Source of the DNA: Acidobacteriota bacterium
Lineage (GTDB): Bacteria > Acidobacteriota > Thermoanaerobaculia > Thermoanaerobaculales > Thermoanaerobaculaceae
Assembly: GCA_003158745.1 (NCBI GenBank)
Contig: PMLC01000087.1
Coordinates: 41,408-105,407, forward strand
Direction: 5' to 3'
Length of the DNA stretch: 64,000 nt
The position numbers and the translations under genes are program-made. The first letter of the stretch is position 1; every line of letters starts with the position of its first letter. Positions 8,616 through 18,803 of the stretch are shown one piece after another. Under the pieces are notes generated by a model. That model saw only the letters and a list, made by a program, of their open reading frames with translations. It searched no databases and was not told the DNA's origin.

Positions 8616-11078
8616 GTGGTGTTGTCGACGACGTTTCCCGGCCATGCAGTTTCCCCGCAGGCCTTTCGTGAGCGGTTCGTCTACTACCTGAGGTACTTGC
8701 GGGGTCTCGAAGTCACGGAGGCCACGCCGGCCGATCACCTGGCCGCACTCCAGCTGACAATCCGCGAGTCCCTGATCGACAGCGCTATTGCTACACATCG
8801 TGCTATGAGCAGCCAGGACCCGAAGACCGTCCACTACTTGTCACTCGAGTACCTCCTGGGGCGGCTGGTGGACAACAACCTGATCGCGACTGGACTTCGA
8901 GACGTTGCGAGCCAGGCAATGGCCGAACTCGGGCTCGACCTCGACCGGCTGGTGCAGGAGGAACCCGACCCGGGTCTTGGGAACGGAGGCCTGGGGCGCC
9001 TCGCGGCCTGCTTTCTCGATTCGCTCGCGACGCTCGACTACCCTGCTTTCGGCTACGGGCTGCGCTACGACTTCGGGATCTTCCGGCAGGAATTCGTTGC
9101 AGGCTGGCAGCGCGAACGCCCCGACACGTGGTTGAAAGGCGGCTACTCGTGGGAGATCGCCCGCCCGGACCTGACCGTGACGGTCCGACTCGGGGGGACC
9201 ATCGAAGCGAAAGGCGGCGACGGGAACCGTCGTCCGTTGTGGACGGGATCACACGTGCTCTACGGCGTCCCTTACGACGTGCTCGTCGCTGGCTTCGACA
9301 CGACAACCGTCTCGACGTTGAGGCTCTGGAAGGCCGAGGCTCCCGATTCCTTCGACTTCGACACCTTCTCCAAAGGCAACTTCCTGAGCGCCGTGGCTGG
9401 TCGCGAAAAGGCCGAGGCCGTCACCAAGGTGCTCTACCCGTCCGATGAGGCCGAAGCCGGACGCGAACTGCGCCTCACGCAGGAGTACTTCCTGGTGGCG
9501 TGCTCCGTGGCCGACATCGTACGCCGGTTCCGCGAGCGCCACGGCGCGGCCTGGGACCTCTTCCCCGAGAAGGTCGCGATCCAGCTCAACGACACACATC
9601 CGGCCCTCACGATCTCGGAACTGATGCGTGTGCTGGTTGACGAGGAAGGACTGCCCTGGGAGCGGGCGTGGGCGATCACCCACGGGACGTGCGCCTACAC
9701 CCAGCACACGGTGCTTGCCGAGGCGCTGGAAACCTGGCCGGTCGCGCTGATGCAGCGCCTGATACCGCGCCACGTCGAGATCATCTTCGACATCAACAAG
9801 CGCTTTCTCGACCAAGTGGAGACGCTCGAACCCGGGGACCGCGAACGCCTGCGCCGGATCTCGCTCGTGTACGAGGACGGAGACCGCCGGTTCCGGATGG
9901 CGCACCTGGCGATTGTCGGCTGCCACCGCGTCAACGGCGTTGCGCGCCTTCACACCGACCTGCTCAAGAGGCAGGTGTTTCCTGACTTTGCGGAGATGTG
10001 GCCCGAGAAGTTCATCTCGATCACGAACGGCATCACACCGCGGCGATGGCTCCTGGCGTGCAACCCGCACCTCGCGGGTGCGATCTCTGCTCGGATCGGC
10101 GACGGCTGGGTGCGGGATCTCGACCGTCTCATCGAGCTTCGGCAGTACGCCGACGACCCGGAATTCCAGGACGAGTTTCTTGCCATCAAGTACGCAAACA
10201 AGGTGGCTCTTGCGGCTACGGTGAATTATCTCTGCGGGGTGGTGGTCGACCCCGACTCGATGTACGACGTACAAGTAAAGCGGATGCACGAGTACAAGCG
10301 GCAGTTGCTCAACGCCATGCATATCATCGCGCTATACCGGCGGATCAAGACGCACCCGGGCGCCGCCTTCACGCCACGCACGTTCATCTTCGGCGCCAAG
10401 GCTGCGCCGGCCTACCGCATGGCGAAGCTCGTGATCCGCCTCATCAACGGAATCGCGGAGAGGGTCAACGCGGACAAGGAGATGAACGGGAAGCTGAAGG
10501 TCGTCTTCATCCCCGACTACAGGGTGACCATCGCAAGCCTTGTCATTCCTGCTGCGGACCTCTCGGAACAGATCTCGACCGCCGGGATGGAAGCTTCCGG
10601 AACCGGGAACATGAAACTCGCCCTCAACGGTGCGCTCACGATCGGGACGCTCGACGGCGCGAACATCGAAATCAGGGACGCCGTGGGCGACGAGAACATC
10701 TTCATCTTCGGTCACGCCGCCGAACAGGTCGCGGCGATGAGGGGTCCCGGACATTACAACCCGTGGGACTACGTCCGAACCGACCCTGAGCTCGCTGATG
10801 TCCTCGAGACGCTGCGTGACGGTGTCTTCGCCGACGGCGACGGACCGGCGTTGCGGGCGATCTGGTCCGGGCTGATGGAGCACGGTGACCAGTTCATGCA
10901 TGTGGCCGACTTTCGCTCCTACGTGGACACACAGGCGCGGGCCGGCGATCTGTTCACCGATCGCCGCGCCTGGGCGGCTAAGGCGATCCGGAACGTGGCA
11001 TCGATGGGGTACTTCTCGTCGGACCGTGCGATCCGCGAATACGCCCGCGAGATCTGGAACCTCACGCCCCTTCGGTAG
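8616..11078 (+). CDS. glgP: Glycogen/alpha-glucan phosphorylase
   Basis: VHYLSLEYLLGRLVDNNLI, EPDPGLGNGGLGRLAACFLDSLATL, VKRMHEYKRQLLNAMHII, EASGTGNMKLALNGALTIGTLDGANIEI. Confidence 0.96.
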   Translation: MVLSTTFPGHAVSPQAFRERFVYYLRYLRGLEVTEATPADHLAALQLTIRESLIDSAIATHRAMSSQDPKTVHYLSLEYLLGRLVDNNLIATGLRDVASQAMAELGLDLDRLVQEEPDPGLGNGGLGRLAACFLDSLATLDYPAFGYGLRYDFGIFRQEFVAGWQRERPDTWLKGGYSWEIARPDLTVTVRLGGTIEAKGGDGNRRPLWTGSHVLYGVPYDVLVAGFDTTTVSTLRLWKAEAPDSFDFDTFSKGNFLSAVAGREKAEAVTKVLYPSDEAEAGRELRLTQEYFLVACSVADIVRRFRERHGAAWDLFPEKVAIQLNDTHPALTISELMRVLVDEEGLPWERAWAITHGTCAYTQHTVLAEALETWPVALMQRLIPRHVEIIFDINKRFLDQVETLEPGDRERLRRISLVYEDGDRRFRMAHLAIVGCHRVNGVARLHTDLLKRQVFPDFAEMWPEKFISITNGITPRRWLLACNPHLAGAISARIGDGWVRDLDRLIELRQYADDPEFQDEFLAIKYANKVALAATVNYLCGVVVDPDSMYDVQVKRMHEYKRQLLNAMHIIALYRRIKTHPGAAFTPRTFIFGAKAAPAYRMAKLVIRLINGIAERVNADKEMNGKLKVVFIPDYRVTIASLVIPAADLSEQISTAGMEASGTGNMKLALNGALTIGTLDGANIEIRDAVGDENIFIFGHAAEQVAAMRGPGHYNPWDYVRTDPELADVLETLRDGVFADGDGPALRAIWSGLMEHGDQFMHVADFRSYVDTQARAGDLFTDRRAWAAKAIRNVASMGYFSSDRAIREYAREIWNLTPLR

Positions 11079-11105
11079 TCGGCTGAACAGGGGCCTTTCG
11101 GGGGG

Positions 11106-12128
11106 TCACTTCTGGTACCGCTGCCTGATCATCGGGATGAGGTACTCCGAAAAGGCTCGCTCGAGGTCGTAACGTGGGGCGTACCCCCAGTCGTTGCGCG
11201 CCGCCGAATCGTCGACGTCGGCCGGCCAAGTGTCCACGATTCCCTGACGCTTCTCGTCCACCTTGTAGGTGATTTGAGCGCCTAGGAATGCCTGCAGGAC
11301 GATCTGCCGGATCTCCTCCGCGGAAGGGCTGAACGCACCGACGTTGTACACGGTATGGTTGAGGCTGCCTTTCTGCGCTGCCGCCAGTAGCAGGAGCGCG
11401 TCGACCCCATCGGGCATCGCCATGAACGGAATACGCGTGTCGGGCCGCACGAAGCACGCGTATGGCTTACCCTCGGCCGCGGCGTGGATCATCTCTGGTG
11501 CATAGTCGGAGGTCCCGCCGGAGGGGACGGTGACGGCTGAGATCAGTCCCGGAAAGCGCAGCGAGCGGAAATCCACCTTGCCGGCGAGTGGCTCGGCGGC
11601 GAGCTGCTTGTATCGCTTCGCGTAGTAGCGGCCCATGTGCTCGCAGTAGAGCTTGTTGCAACCGTACATCGTGGTCGGCTTGGTCCACTCATTCTCGGTC
11701 ACTTTGCCGACGCGCGCCTTGGTGTCGACGTCCGGCAGCCCGTAGGCGGCGATCGACGAAGGGTAGAGGAAGGTCACGGGCCGTCCGTGAGACTCGCCCT
11801 GTTTCTGGGCGAACTCGAGGAGGCTCATCGTCCCCTCGACGTTCACCTGGTGAGCGGTCATTGGGGTGAACTCGCTGCGGGTGGAGAGCAGTGCCGCCAG
11901 GTGGAACACCGTGTCCACCTCGTATTCCGAGAGGATCCGTTCGAGGAGGTTGCTGTCGAGAATCGACCCGATGAACTCCTGCTGCACGAGCTTTGCGAGC
12001 TCCGGGTCGAGCGACTTGACGTCGAGCGTGATGATGGGTCGATCCTTGTCGGTCGACAACGACGTAATGAGACCGTGGCCGATCTCTCCGCTCGCTCCTG
12101 TGATGAGCACGACGGGCTTGCGCAGCAT
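11106..12128 (-). CDS. NAD-dependent epimerase/dehydratase (L-threonine 3-dehydrogenase-like extended SDR)
   Basis: VLITGASGEIGHGL, YPSSIAAYG, TMYGCNKLYCEHMG (YxxxK); SD AAGGAGG upstream. Confidence 0.85.
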   Translation of the reverse strand: MLRKPVVLITGASGEIGHGLITSLSTDKDRPIITLDVKSLDPELAKLVQQEFIGSILDSNLLERILSEYEVDTVFHLAALLSTRSEFTPMTAHQVNVEGTMSLLEFAQKQGESHGRPVTFLYPSSIAAYGLPDVDTKARVGKVTENEWTKPTTMYGCNKLYCEHMGRYYAKRYKQLAAEPLAGKVDFRSLRFPGLISAVTVPSGGTSDYAPEMIHAAAEGKPYACFVRPDTRIPFMAMPDGVDALLLLAAAQKGSLNHTVYNVGAFSPSAEEIRQIVLQAFLGAQITYKVDEKRQGIVDTWPADVDDSAARNDWGYAPRYDLERAFSEYLIPMIRQRYQK

Positions 12129-12324
12129 GAGGGCCCTCCTCCTTGCCGGTGCACCGGTACTACAACCGGCGACGGTGCGTGAAAACTAGCACAACCGCGC
12201 CCGCGCGTCCCATCCGGGAAGAAAGAAAAGGGAAGAAGGAAGAGGAACGACAGCGACCGGGACGCGGCCGCCTCTTCGTCGTCCGGTCTTCTTCTTCCGT
12301 CTCCCCTTTTACCTCTCTCCGTCG

Positions 12325-13401
12325 CTACGCGACTGTGACATCCTTGCAGAGATAGACGTCCTGGATCGCGTGCAGCAGTTCCACGCCCTGCTCCATTGGC
12401 TTCTGGAATGCCTTGCGGCCCGAGATCATGCCGGAGCCTCCCGCCCGCTTGTTGACGACCGCAGTGAGGACGGCCTGCGCGAGGTCGTTCTTGCCGGAAG
12501 CGCCGCCGGAGTTGATCAGCGGTGAGCGACCCATGAAGCAGTTGGCTACCTGCCACCGCGTCCACTCGATGGGGTTGTCGCCGGCACAGAGCTTGTCGTA
12601 CACGAGCGGGTTGGTGTAACCGAACTTGATCGCACCGTACCCATTGTTGGACTCGGGTGCCTTCTGCTTGATGATATCGGCCTCGATCGTGACGCCGATG
12701 TGGTTGGCCTGACCGGTGAGATCCGCCGCCACGCCGTAGTCCACGCCGTCCTTCTTGAACGCGGAGTTGCGCAGGTAGCACCACAGCACGGTGAACATAC
12801 CGAGTTCATGAGCGTGCGCGAATGCCTCGGAGACCTCCTGGATCTGTCGGCGCGATTCGGCCGATCCAAAGTAGACCGTCGCGCCGACGCCGGCGGCACC
12901 CAGGTCGAACGCCTGGTCGACGTTCGCGTACAGCGTCTGGTCGTACGTGAGCGGATAGGTGAGCGTCTCGTTGTGGTTGATCTTGAGGATGAACGGGATC
13001 CTGGGCGCGTATCTGCGCGCCACCGAACCGAGGGCGCCGAGCGTGGATGCCACGGCGTTGCAGCCGCCCTCGATCGCGAGCCTCACGATGTTTTCGGGGT
13101 CGAAGTAAGCAGGGTTGGGAGCGAACGAAGCGGCGCCGGAGTGCTCGATGCCCTGGTCCACCGGGAGGATCGAAAGGTATCCCGTGCCGGCCAGGCGCCC
13201 CGACTTGAACATCGATGCGAGACTCCTCAGGACGTTGATCGGACGGTCGGTCGGGACGACCACCCGGTCCACGAAATCGGGTCCGGGCAGGTGCAGCATC
13301 AACTTCGGGATTCCTTGACAGGTATAGTCGAGCAGAGACGCCTTGTCGCCGAGTTGCTTCCGGATCTGGTCGATCATGTCCATGTCCTCCAGCGCCGGCA
13401 T
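12325..13401 (-). CDS. fbaB: Class I fructose-bisphosphate aldolase, DhnA/FbaB type
   Basis: [68 protein letters not shown]. Confidence 0.9.
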   Translation of the reverse strand: MPALEDMDMIDQIRKQLGDKASLLDYTCQGIPKLMLHLPGPDFVDRVVVPTDRPINVLRSLASMFKSGRLAGTGYLSILPVDQGIEHSGAASFAPNPAYFDPENIVRLAIEGGCNAVASTLGALGSVARRYAPRIPFILKINHNETLTYPLTYDQTLYANVDQAFDLGAAGVGATVYFGSAESRRQIQEVSEAFAHAHELGMFTVLWCYLRNSAFKKDGVDYGVAADLTGQANHIGVTIEADIIKQKAPESNNGYGAIKFGYTNPLVYDKLCAGDNPIEWTRWQVANCFMGRSPLINSGGASGKNDLAQAVLTAVVNKRAGGSGMISGRKAFQKPMEQGVELLHAIQDVYLCKDVTVA

Positions 13402-13437
13402 TCTAGCGCCGATCGTGATGTTCGAACCGCCGATGAG

Positions 13438-14175
13438 CTAATCCCAAGACGGGAGCGGAATGCCCAGAGCCGCGAGAGCCGACGCGAGGTCGATAGGAAT
13501 CGGCGCTGTGAGGATCAACTCGGGGCCAGCGTCGGTCTGGGGCAAGTGCATGCGCCACGCATGCAGGAGAGGACGCCCGGGATTCAGGAGACGGCGCAGT
13601 TCGGCGTCTCGGACGGCTCGGTGGCGCGGGCCGCCGTAGAGATCGTCCCCCACGACGGGGTGGCCCGCGTGCGCAAGGTGCACGCGGAGCTGGTGGGTAC
13701 GGCCCGTCGCCGGAGCGAGCCGGACTAGCGAGACGTGGGGAGCCCGGTCCCAGACAATGTAGTCGGTGACGGCCGCCCGCCCGTCCTCGCAGACAGTCAT
13801 GCGCCTGCGATCCCGGCGGTCGGGACCTAGCGGCCACGCCCATCGCCCTTCCGGAGGACGCGGATGGCCCCACGCGAGCGCAAGGTAGGTCTTCTCGGCG
13901 CGTCGCTCCGAGAAGACCCGGACGAGCTCCCGGTGGGTTTCGCGATCGCGCGCCAGCACCACCACCCCGGACGTTCCGACATCGAGCCGGTGAACGAGGA
14001 AGAGCGCATCGGACGCGAGCCCATTCTCGGCGCGGACGGCTGGCGGCAGCGTCGCCAGCAGACGCGCGACCGCTGCACCCGGCTCTCTGCGGCGGGTCGC
14101 CAGGCTGACGCCGGCAGGCTTGTCGATCGCCACGATCCGGTCGCCGGAAAAGAGCAGGGTTTCGTGCGGGAACAC
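13438..14175 (-). CDS. RluA-family pseudouridine synthase
   Basis: VHRLDVGTSGVVVLARDRE (HRLD motif), ATGRTHQLRVHLAHAGHPVVGDDLYGG. Confidence 0.93.
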   Translation of the reverse strand: MFPHETLLFSGDRIVAIDKPAGVSLATRRREPGAAVARLLATLPPAVRAENGLASDALFLVHRLDVGTSGVVVLARDRETHRELVRVFSERRAEKTYLALAWGHPRPPEGRWAWPLGPDRRDRRRMTVCEDGRAAVTDYIVWDRAPHVSLVRLAPATGRTHQLRVHLAHAGHPVVGDDLYGGPRHRAVRDAELRRLLNPGRPLLHAWRMHLPQTDAGPELILTAPIPIDLASALAALGIPLPSWD

Positions 14176-14552
14176 CCGTTCAGGATGCCATGGCTGGTGC
14201 GACGGGGAAAGCGCCGACGCAGCGGCACGGGCACGAGAGTGGCGACGCCTTAGGATTCAGGGTGGTCGCAGCCCGAGTCCGTTTCGGAGGCTCCTGCACA
14301 TAGGTGACGCGAACTCCGACGTGCGTCGAGGACTCTGCGGCCGTACCGCTTGGCCTGGTGGTCCATTTCGTGGGCGGACAGCCTGCGGTGCTCGCCAACG
14401 ACGTCGGATGCCTGGTGGGGGGCCGCGCTCCCGGTCGAGAAATGCGCACGTCGGAGCCTCGACCTGTGGCGCATGTGCTCATGCTCGCCTCCGGGTGCCT
14501 TGCGCTTCGGATGCAGTGAGGCGTCTACGGGGCGCGCCGCCCGCGCACCCCC

Positions 14553-14580
14553 TTGACAACATGGATTTGTGCCTTATCTT
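14553..14580 (+). promoter_or_regulatory. Putative sigma70-type promoter
   Basis: TTGACA (14553-14558), 16-nt spacer, TATCTT (14575-14580). Confidence 0.4.
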
Positions 14581-14912
14581 TTAGATGAGTATGGACACGG
14601 TCGTCTCGCCTGATCAGCCTCCAAGTAGTACCAACCGCGCGAAGCGTTTTTCCGCGGTCGCAGGGAGAGTATCCCCAAAAGCGGCCGCGGTTGCTTTTCC
14701 CACCACGACCACGCACGCCACGGTAGCGTCGGGCTCACTCCCGGCTCTGCGGCGGAGCTCTGGCGGGACTCGAGCCTAAGGGGACGAGAGCCATGCTCCC
14801 GTGCCCCTCGAGGGCCTTTCCGCCGGGCCGGCTCCGGGTGGTCCATAGAGCAAGAGAGCAGAGAGAGTCTGAGTCCCTTTTTGCCCAGACCCTGACCAAA
14901 GAAGGGTGTGAC

Positions 14913-14930
14913 ACCTCCCGTTTCGGAGGT
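14913..14930 (+). promoter_or_regulatory. Hairpin enclosing the Shine-Dalgarno of the lysine aminomutase gene
   Basis: ACCTCC-CGTTTC-GGAGGT; GGAGGT lies 8 nt before the ATG at 14939. Confidence 0.5.
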
Positions 14931-14938
14931 AGGAGATC

Positions 14939-16102
14939 ATGAGAGAGAACACGGTTCCCGCGGACCCATTGATAGCCAGCGCGCGGCGTGAGGAGATCTG
15001 CCGGATCTTCGGCGAGTCCTTCGACCCCGCGCGCTGGAACGACTGGCGATGGCACATGCGCCATCGCTTCATCAAACCGGAGCAGTTCGAGAAGCTGCTC
15101 CGCCTCACCGCATCCGAGCGGCGGGGCCTTGCGATGACGCAGGAGAAGTTCGCGGTGGCGGTGACGCCACACTTCGCCGAGCTCATCGACCCCGACGACC
15201 CGAACTGCCCGATCCGCCGGCAGGTCGTCCCCCGCGAGGAGGAGCTGCTCGTGGGGCCGGGTGACATGACGGACCCGTGCGGCGAGGACCACGACTCGCC
15301 GGTGCCGGGCCTGGTTCACCGCTACCCGGACAGGGTGCTGCTGCTGGCGCTCGACACCTGCGCCGCCTACTGCCGCTACTGCACCCGCTCGCGCCTCGTC
15401 AACCAGGGGGAACTCGACGCCCTTCCGCGACGGGTCGATGCAGTGATCTCGTACCTGGAGGAGCACACCGAGGTGCGCGACGTCCTGCTCTCGGGCGGCG
15501 ACCCGCTGCTGATGTCCGAGGACCGTCTCGACGAGATCCTCGGCCGGATCCGCGCGATCCCGCACATCGAGTTCGTGCGCATCGGGTCACGCGTGCCCTC
15601 GTTCCTCCCGCAACGCATCACGCAGGAGCTGGTCAGGGTGCTTCGCAACAACCGGGTCTGGCTGTCGCTGCACTTCTGCCACGCACGGGAGGTCACGCCC
15701 GAGGTGGCGAACGCGTGTGACATGCTGGCCGACGGCGGCATTCCGCTCGGGGCACAGACCGTCCTGCTGAAGGGCATCAACGACGACGTGCAAACCCTGA
15801 AGGACCTCTTCCACGCGCTGCTCAGGATCCGCGTCCGGCCGTACTACCTGTACCAGTGCGACCCCGTGGTCGGAACCGGCCACCTCCGCACCAGCGTGCA
15901 CAGGGGGATCGAGCTCATCTCCGGGCTGCGCGGGCACACTACCGGGTATGCGGTCCCGACGTATGTGATCGACGCGCCCGGAGGAGGCGGAAAGGTGCCG
16001 CTCCAGGCAGAGACCATCCTGTCGTACGAGAACGGTCAGGTGGCGCTGCGCAACTGGGAGGGGTTCACCTACTCCTACGTGGACCCGGCGGAGCACCCCT
16101 AG
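14939..16102 (+). CDS. kamA: KamA family radical SAM protein, predicted lysine 2,3-aminomutase
   Basis: DTCAAYCRYCTRSRLV (CxxxCxxC), LSGGDPLLM, YYLYQCDPVVGTGHLRT and YVIDAPGGGGK with both Asp residues that bind the lysine side-chain amine in characterised enzymes. Confidence 0.92.
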   Translation: MRENTVPADPLIASARREEICRIFGESFDPARWNDWRWHMRHRFIKPEQFEKLLRLTASERRGLAMTQEKFAVAVTPHFAELIDPDDPNCPIRRQVVPREEELLVGPGDMTDPCGEDHDSPVPGLVHRYPDRVLLLALDTCAAYCRYCTRSRLVNQGELDALPRRVDAVISYLEEHTEVRDVLLSGGDPLLMSEDRLDEILGRIRAIPHIEFVRIGSRVPSFLPQRITQELVRVLRNNRVWLSLHFCHAREVTPEVANACDMLADGGIPLGAQTVLLKGINDDVQTLKDLFHALLRIRVRPYYLYQCDPVVGTGHLRTSVHRGIELISGLRGHTTGYAVPTYVIDAPGGGGKVPLQAETILSYENGQVALRNWEGFTYSYVDPAEHP

Positions 16103-16106
16103 GAGC

Positions 16107-17093
16107 ATGGGGCTCTCGATCGGGCTCTGTTACGACCTGAAGGACGACTATCTCAGGGAAGGGTTCTCGCCCGAGGACGTGCTCGAGTTCGACAGCGAGG
16201 AGACCGTCGCAGGGCTCGAAGCTGCGATGGCCGGGCTCGGCCATTCGACCGAGCGTATCGGGCGCGGCCGCGAGCTCGCCCGCCGCTTCGTCGAAGGCGA
16301 GCGGTGGAAGCTGCTGTTCAACATCTGCGAGGGCGTGTGGGGGCGCTCGCGCGAGGCCCAGGTCCCGGCATTGTGCGAGCTCTTCGACCAGCCGTACACC
16401 TTTGCCGACCCCCTGACCTGTGCCATCACGCTCGACAAGGCGGTGGCCAAGAGGATTGTGCGTGACCACGGATTGGCAACCGCCCCGTTCTCCGTCGTGA
16501 GCTCGCCGGACGAAGCGGTATCCGTCCAACTCCCCGCACCGTTCTTCCTCAAGCCGGTCGCGGAGGGAAGCTCCAAGGGGGTTACCGGCCGGTCGCTGGT
16601 GCGTGAGCGCCGGGACCTCGCCTCCGCCTGCAGGACGCTGCTCGGGCAGTTCAGGCAGCCGGTGCTCGTGGAGGCGTTTCTGCCCGGACGCGAGGTGACG
16701 GTCGGGATCGTCGGGCACGATTCCACTGCGCGCGTCTTCGGTGTCATGGAGGTCTCGTTCACCGACCGGGCTGAGACGCTCGCCTACACCGCCCTCAACA
16801 AGGAGGAGTACCAGGACCGGGTCGCCTATCGCCTGGTGAGCGGCGAGCCACTCGCGGAGCAAGCGCACGACGTTGCACTCGCTGTCTTCCGCGCGCTCGG
16901 ATGCCGGGACGCCGCACGGGTGGACCTGCGGTGCGACGCGACGGGTCGTCTGAACTTCCTCGAGGTGAACCCACTGCCCGGGATCAACCACGTCCGGTCG
17001 GACCTCCCGATCATGGCGCGTCTCGGCGGGACCTCGTACCAGGAGCTGATCGGGTCGATTATTGATTCCGCACGTTCGAGGTACGGTCTGTGA
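16107..17093 (+). CDS. ATP-grasp ligase, D-alanine--D-alanine ligase family (first copy)
   Basis: FFLKPVAEGSSKGV, VLVEAFLPGREVTVGIVG, AARVDLRCDATGRLNFLEVNPLPGI. Confidence 0.88.
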   Translation: MGLSIGLCYDLKDDYLREGFSPEDVLEFDSEETVAGLEAAMAGLGHSTERIGRGRELARRFVEGERWKLLFNICEGVWGRSREAQVPALCELFDQPYTFADPLTCAITLDKAVAKRIVRDHGLATAPFSVVSSPDEAVSVQLPAPFFLKPVAEGSSKGVTGRSLVRERRDLASACRTLLGQFRQPVLVEAFLPGREVTVGIVGHDSTARVFGVMEVSFTDRAETLAYTALNKEEYQDRVAYRLVSGEPLAEQAHDVALAVFRALGCRDAARVDLRCDATGRLNFLEVNPLPGINHVRSDLPIMARLGGTSYQELIGSIIDSARSRYGL

Positions 17094-17280
17094 GCCGACA
17101 GCCGATGGCCGCTAGCCGGCAGTTTGTGCCATCGCGACGCCAGACCTTTGCGTCGGCCGGCCGCGCGTGTCCCGGCCGTCATCACAGCGGATCGGGGACT
17201 GTCAGGTGTGAGCTGTCAGCTGTCGGCCGGGTCTTCGGGGTTCCGGGGTTCGGGCTCTGGTTGTCGTGGCGGCTGTGAGC

Positions 17281-18261
17281 ATGCTGCGCGTGGCGGTGGT
17301 CCATACCGCAGTGGACATTGAGGACGATCCGTCGACCGCCGACGTCCTCGACCAGGTTCGTCTGTTCAAGCAGGGACTGGCCGCACTGGGCGTCCGGCAC
17401 ACCACCATCGCCGTTCGGGATGGCCGCGTGTGGAAACATGCCGCAACGCTTGCCGGTGCGGTTGTGTGCAACCTCCTGGAGGCACCGCCCGGGCGTCCTC
17501 AGCTCCACGCCGCGGCCACTGCCGCCCTCGAAATTCTGGGCGTGCCTTTCACCGGCTCCTCGGCGAGCGCGCTCTGGCTGACGACAGACAAGCTCGCGAC
17601 GCGGGCCGTGCTCTCGAGCGAGGGGCTGCCCGTCGCGGCCGGCGGGCGCCTGGACCCGGAGCGGCCGCGGCTGCTGGACCGCGTCCCGCCGCCATGGATC
17701 CTCAAGCCCGCATGGGAGGACGCCTCGGTCGGCCTGGAGGGCAACCCGGTGTGCTCCGCCGCGGCCGAGGCGGTGGAACGCGGGCGATCTCTCTCGCTCC
17801 GCTTCCCCGGTCAGCCGGTCCTGCTCGAGCACTTCCTCCCCGGCCGGGAGTTCAACGTCTCGCTGCTGGCCTCGCCGCAGGGCGCAACAGCACTGCCGGT
17901 GGCGGAGATCGCGTTCGTGGGCTTCCCGCCCGGAGTGCCTGCGCTCGTCGGCTACGAGGCGAAGTGGGCGAGTGGCTCGTTCGAGGAGACTCACACGGTC
18001 CGCCAGTTCCCGGGCGGGGATGACGGACCGCTTCTCGCGCGGATTCGGGAGCTGGCGCTGGCGTGCTGGGACCCCTGCGGCCTCGCTGGGTATGCACGGG
18101 TGGATTTTCGGCTCGACGAGACAGGAGCGCCCGTGATCCTTGAGGTCAACACCAACCCGTGCCTTTCCGCGGACGCGGGGTTTATGGCCGCCGCGACCCA
18201 CGGCGGGCTGTCGGTCGTCGACGTGGTGGAGCGGATCCTGGTGGCAGCCACGAGCCGCTGA
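17281..18261 (+). CDS. ATP-grasp ligase, D-alanine--D-alanine ligase-like (second copy)
   Basis: PWILKPAWEDASVGLEGN, VLLEHFLPGREFNVSLLAS, YARVDFRLDETGAPVILEVNTNPCLS. Start ATG 17281 chosen. Confidence 0.87.
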   Translation: MLRVAVVHTAVDIEDDPSTADVLDQVRLFKQGLAALGVRHTTIAVRDGRVWKHAATLAGAVVCNLLEAPPGRPQLHAAATAALEILGVPFTGSSASALWLTTDKLATRAVLSSEGLPVAAGGRLDPERPRLLDRVPPPWILKPAWEDASVGLEGNPVCSAAAEAVERGRSLSLRFPGQPVLLEHFLPGREFNVSLLASPQGATALPVAEIAFVGFPPGVPALVGYEAKWASGSFEETHTVRQFPGGDDGPLLARIRELALACWDPCGLAGYARVDFRLDETGAPVILEVNTNPCLSADAGFMAAATHGGLSVVDVVERILVAATSR

Positions 18262-18317
18262 GCCCTGCGCTACTGGTGGTACGCTTGTAATGCAGCGAAT
18301 GCCATAGTGGAGGAACT

Positions 18318-18803
18318 GTGAACATCCGCACTGACTTGCGCCCCGAGGACCGCACCCCGCTCGAAAAACTCCTACGCGACACCGGCTTTTTCAACCCGCA
18401 GGAGCTGGAGGTGGCACTCGAGCTCGTGGACGACCGCCTCGCCCACGGCGAGAAGAGCCACTACCGGTTCCTGGTTCTCGAAGACGGCGACGAGGTGGTC
18501 GGCTACGGGTGCTGGGGGCCGATCCCCGGCACCGTCGCCTCCGCTGATTTCTATTGGCTCGCCGTTCACCCGGAGCGGCAGGGGAAGGGGCTCGGCCGGG
18601 CGTTGTTGGACGCGGCCGAGACCTGGATCGCTCGCGAGGGGCGCACTCGCGTGTACCTCGAAACCTCAACCAGGCCGCAGTACGTTCCCACGAGGGCTTT
18701 CTACCTCCGTTGCGGCTACGGGATCGCCGCCGAGCTGCCCGACTTCTACGCACCCGGCGACGGCAAAGCGATTTTCCTGAAGATCCTCCCGCGCGTGCAC
18801 TGA
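18318..18803 (+). CDS. GNAT family N-acetyltransferase
   Basis: YWLAVHPERQGKGLGRALLDAAETWIAREG (acetyl-CoA-binding motif A); GTG start with ggagga SD. Confidence 0.88.
   Translation: MNIRTDLRPEDRTPLEKLLRDTGFFNPQELEVALELVDDRLAHGEKSHYRFLVLEDGDEVVGYGCWGPIPGTVASADFYWLAVHPERQGKGLGRALLDAAETWIAREGRTRVYLETSTRPQYVPTRAFYLRCGYGIAAELPDFYAPGDGKAIFLKILPRVH

Noticed and set aside
14585-14779. 64-aa ORF just after the putative promoter
   Set aside because: No SD, no domain, composition typical of non-coding high-GC sequence.
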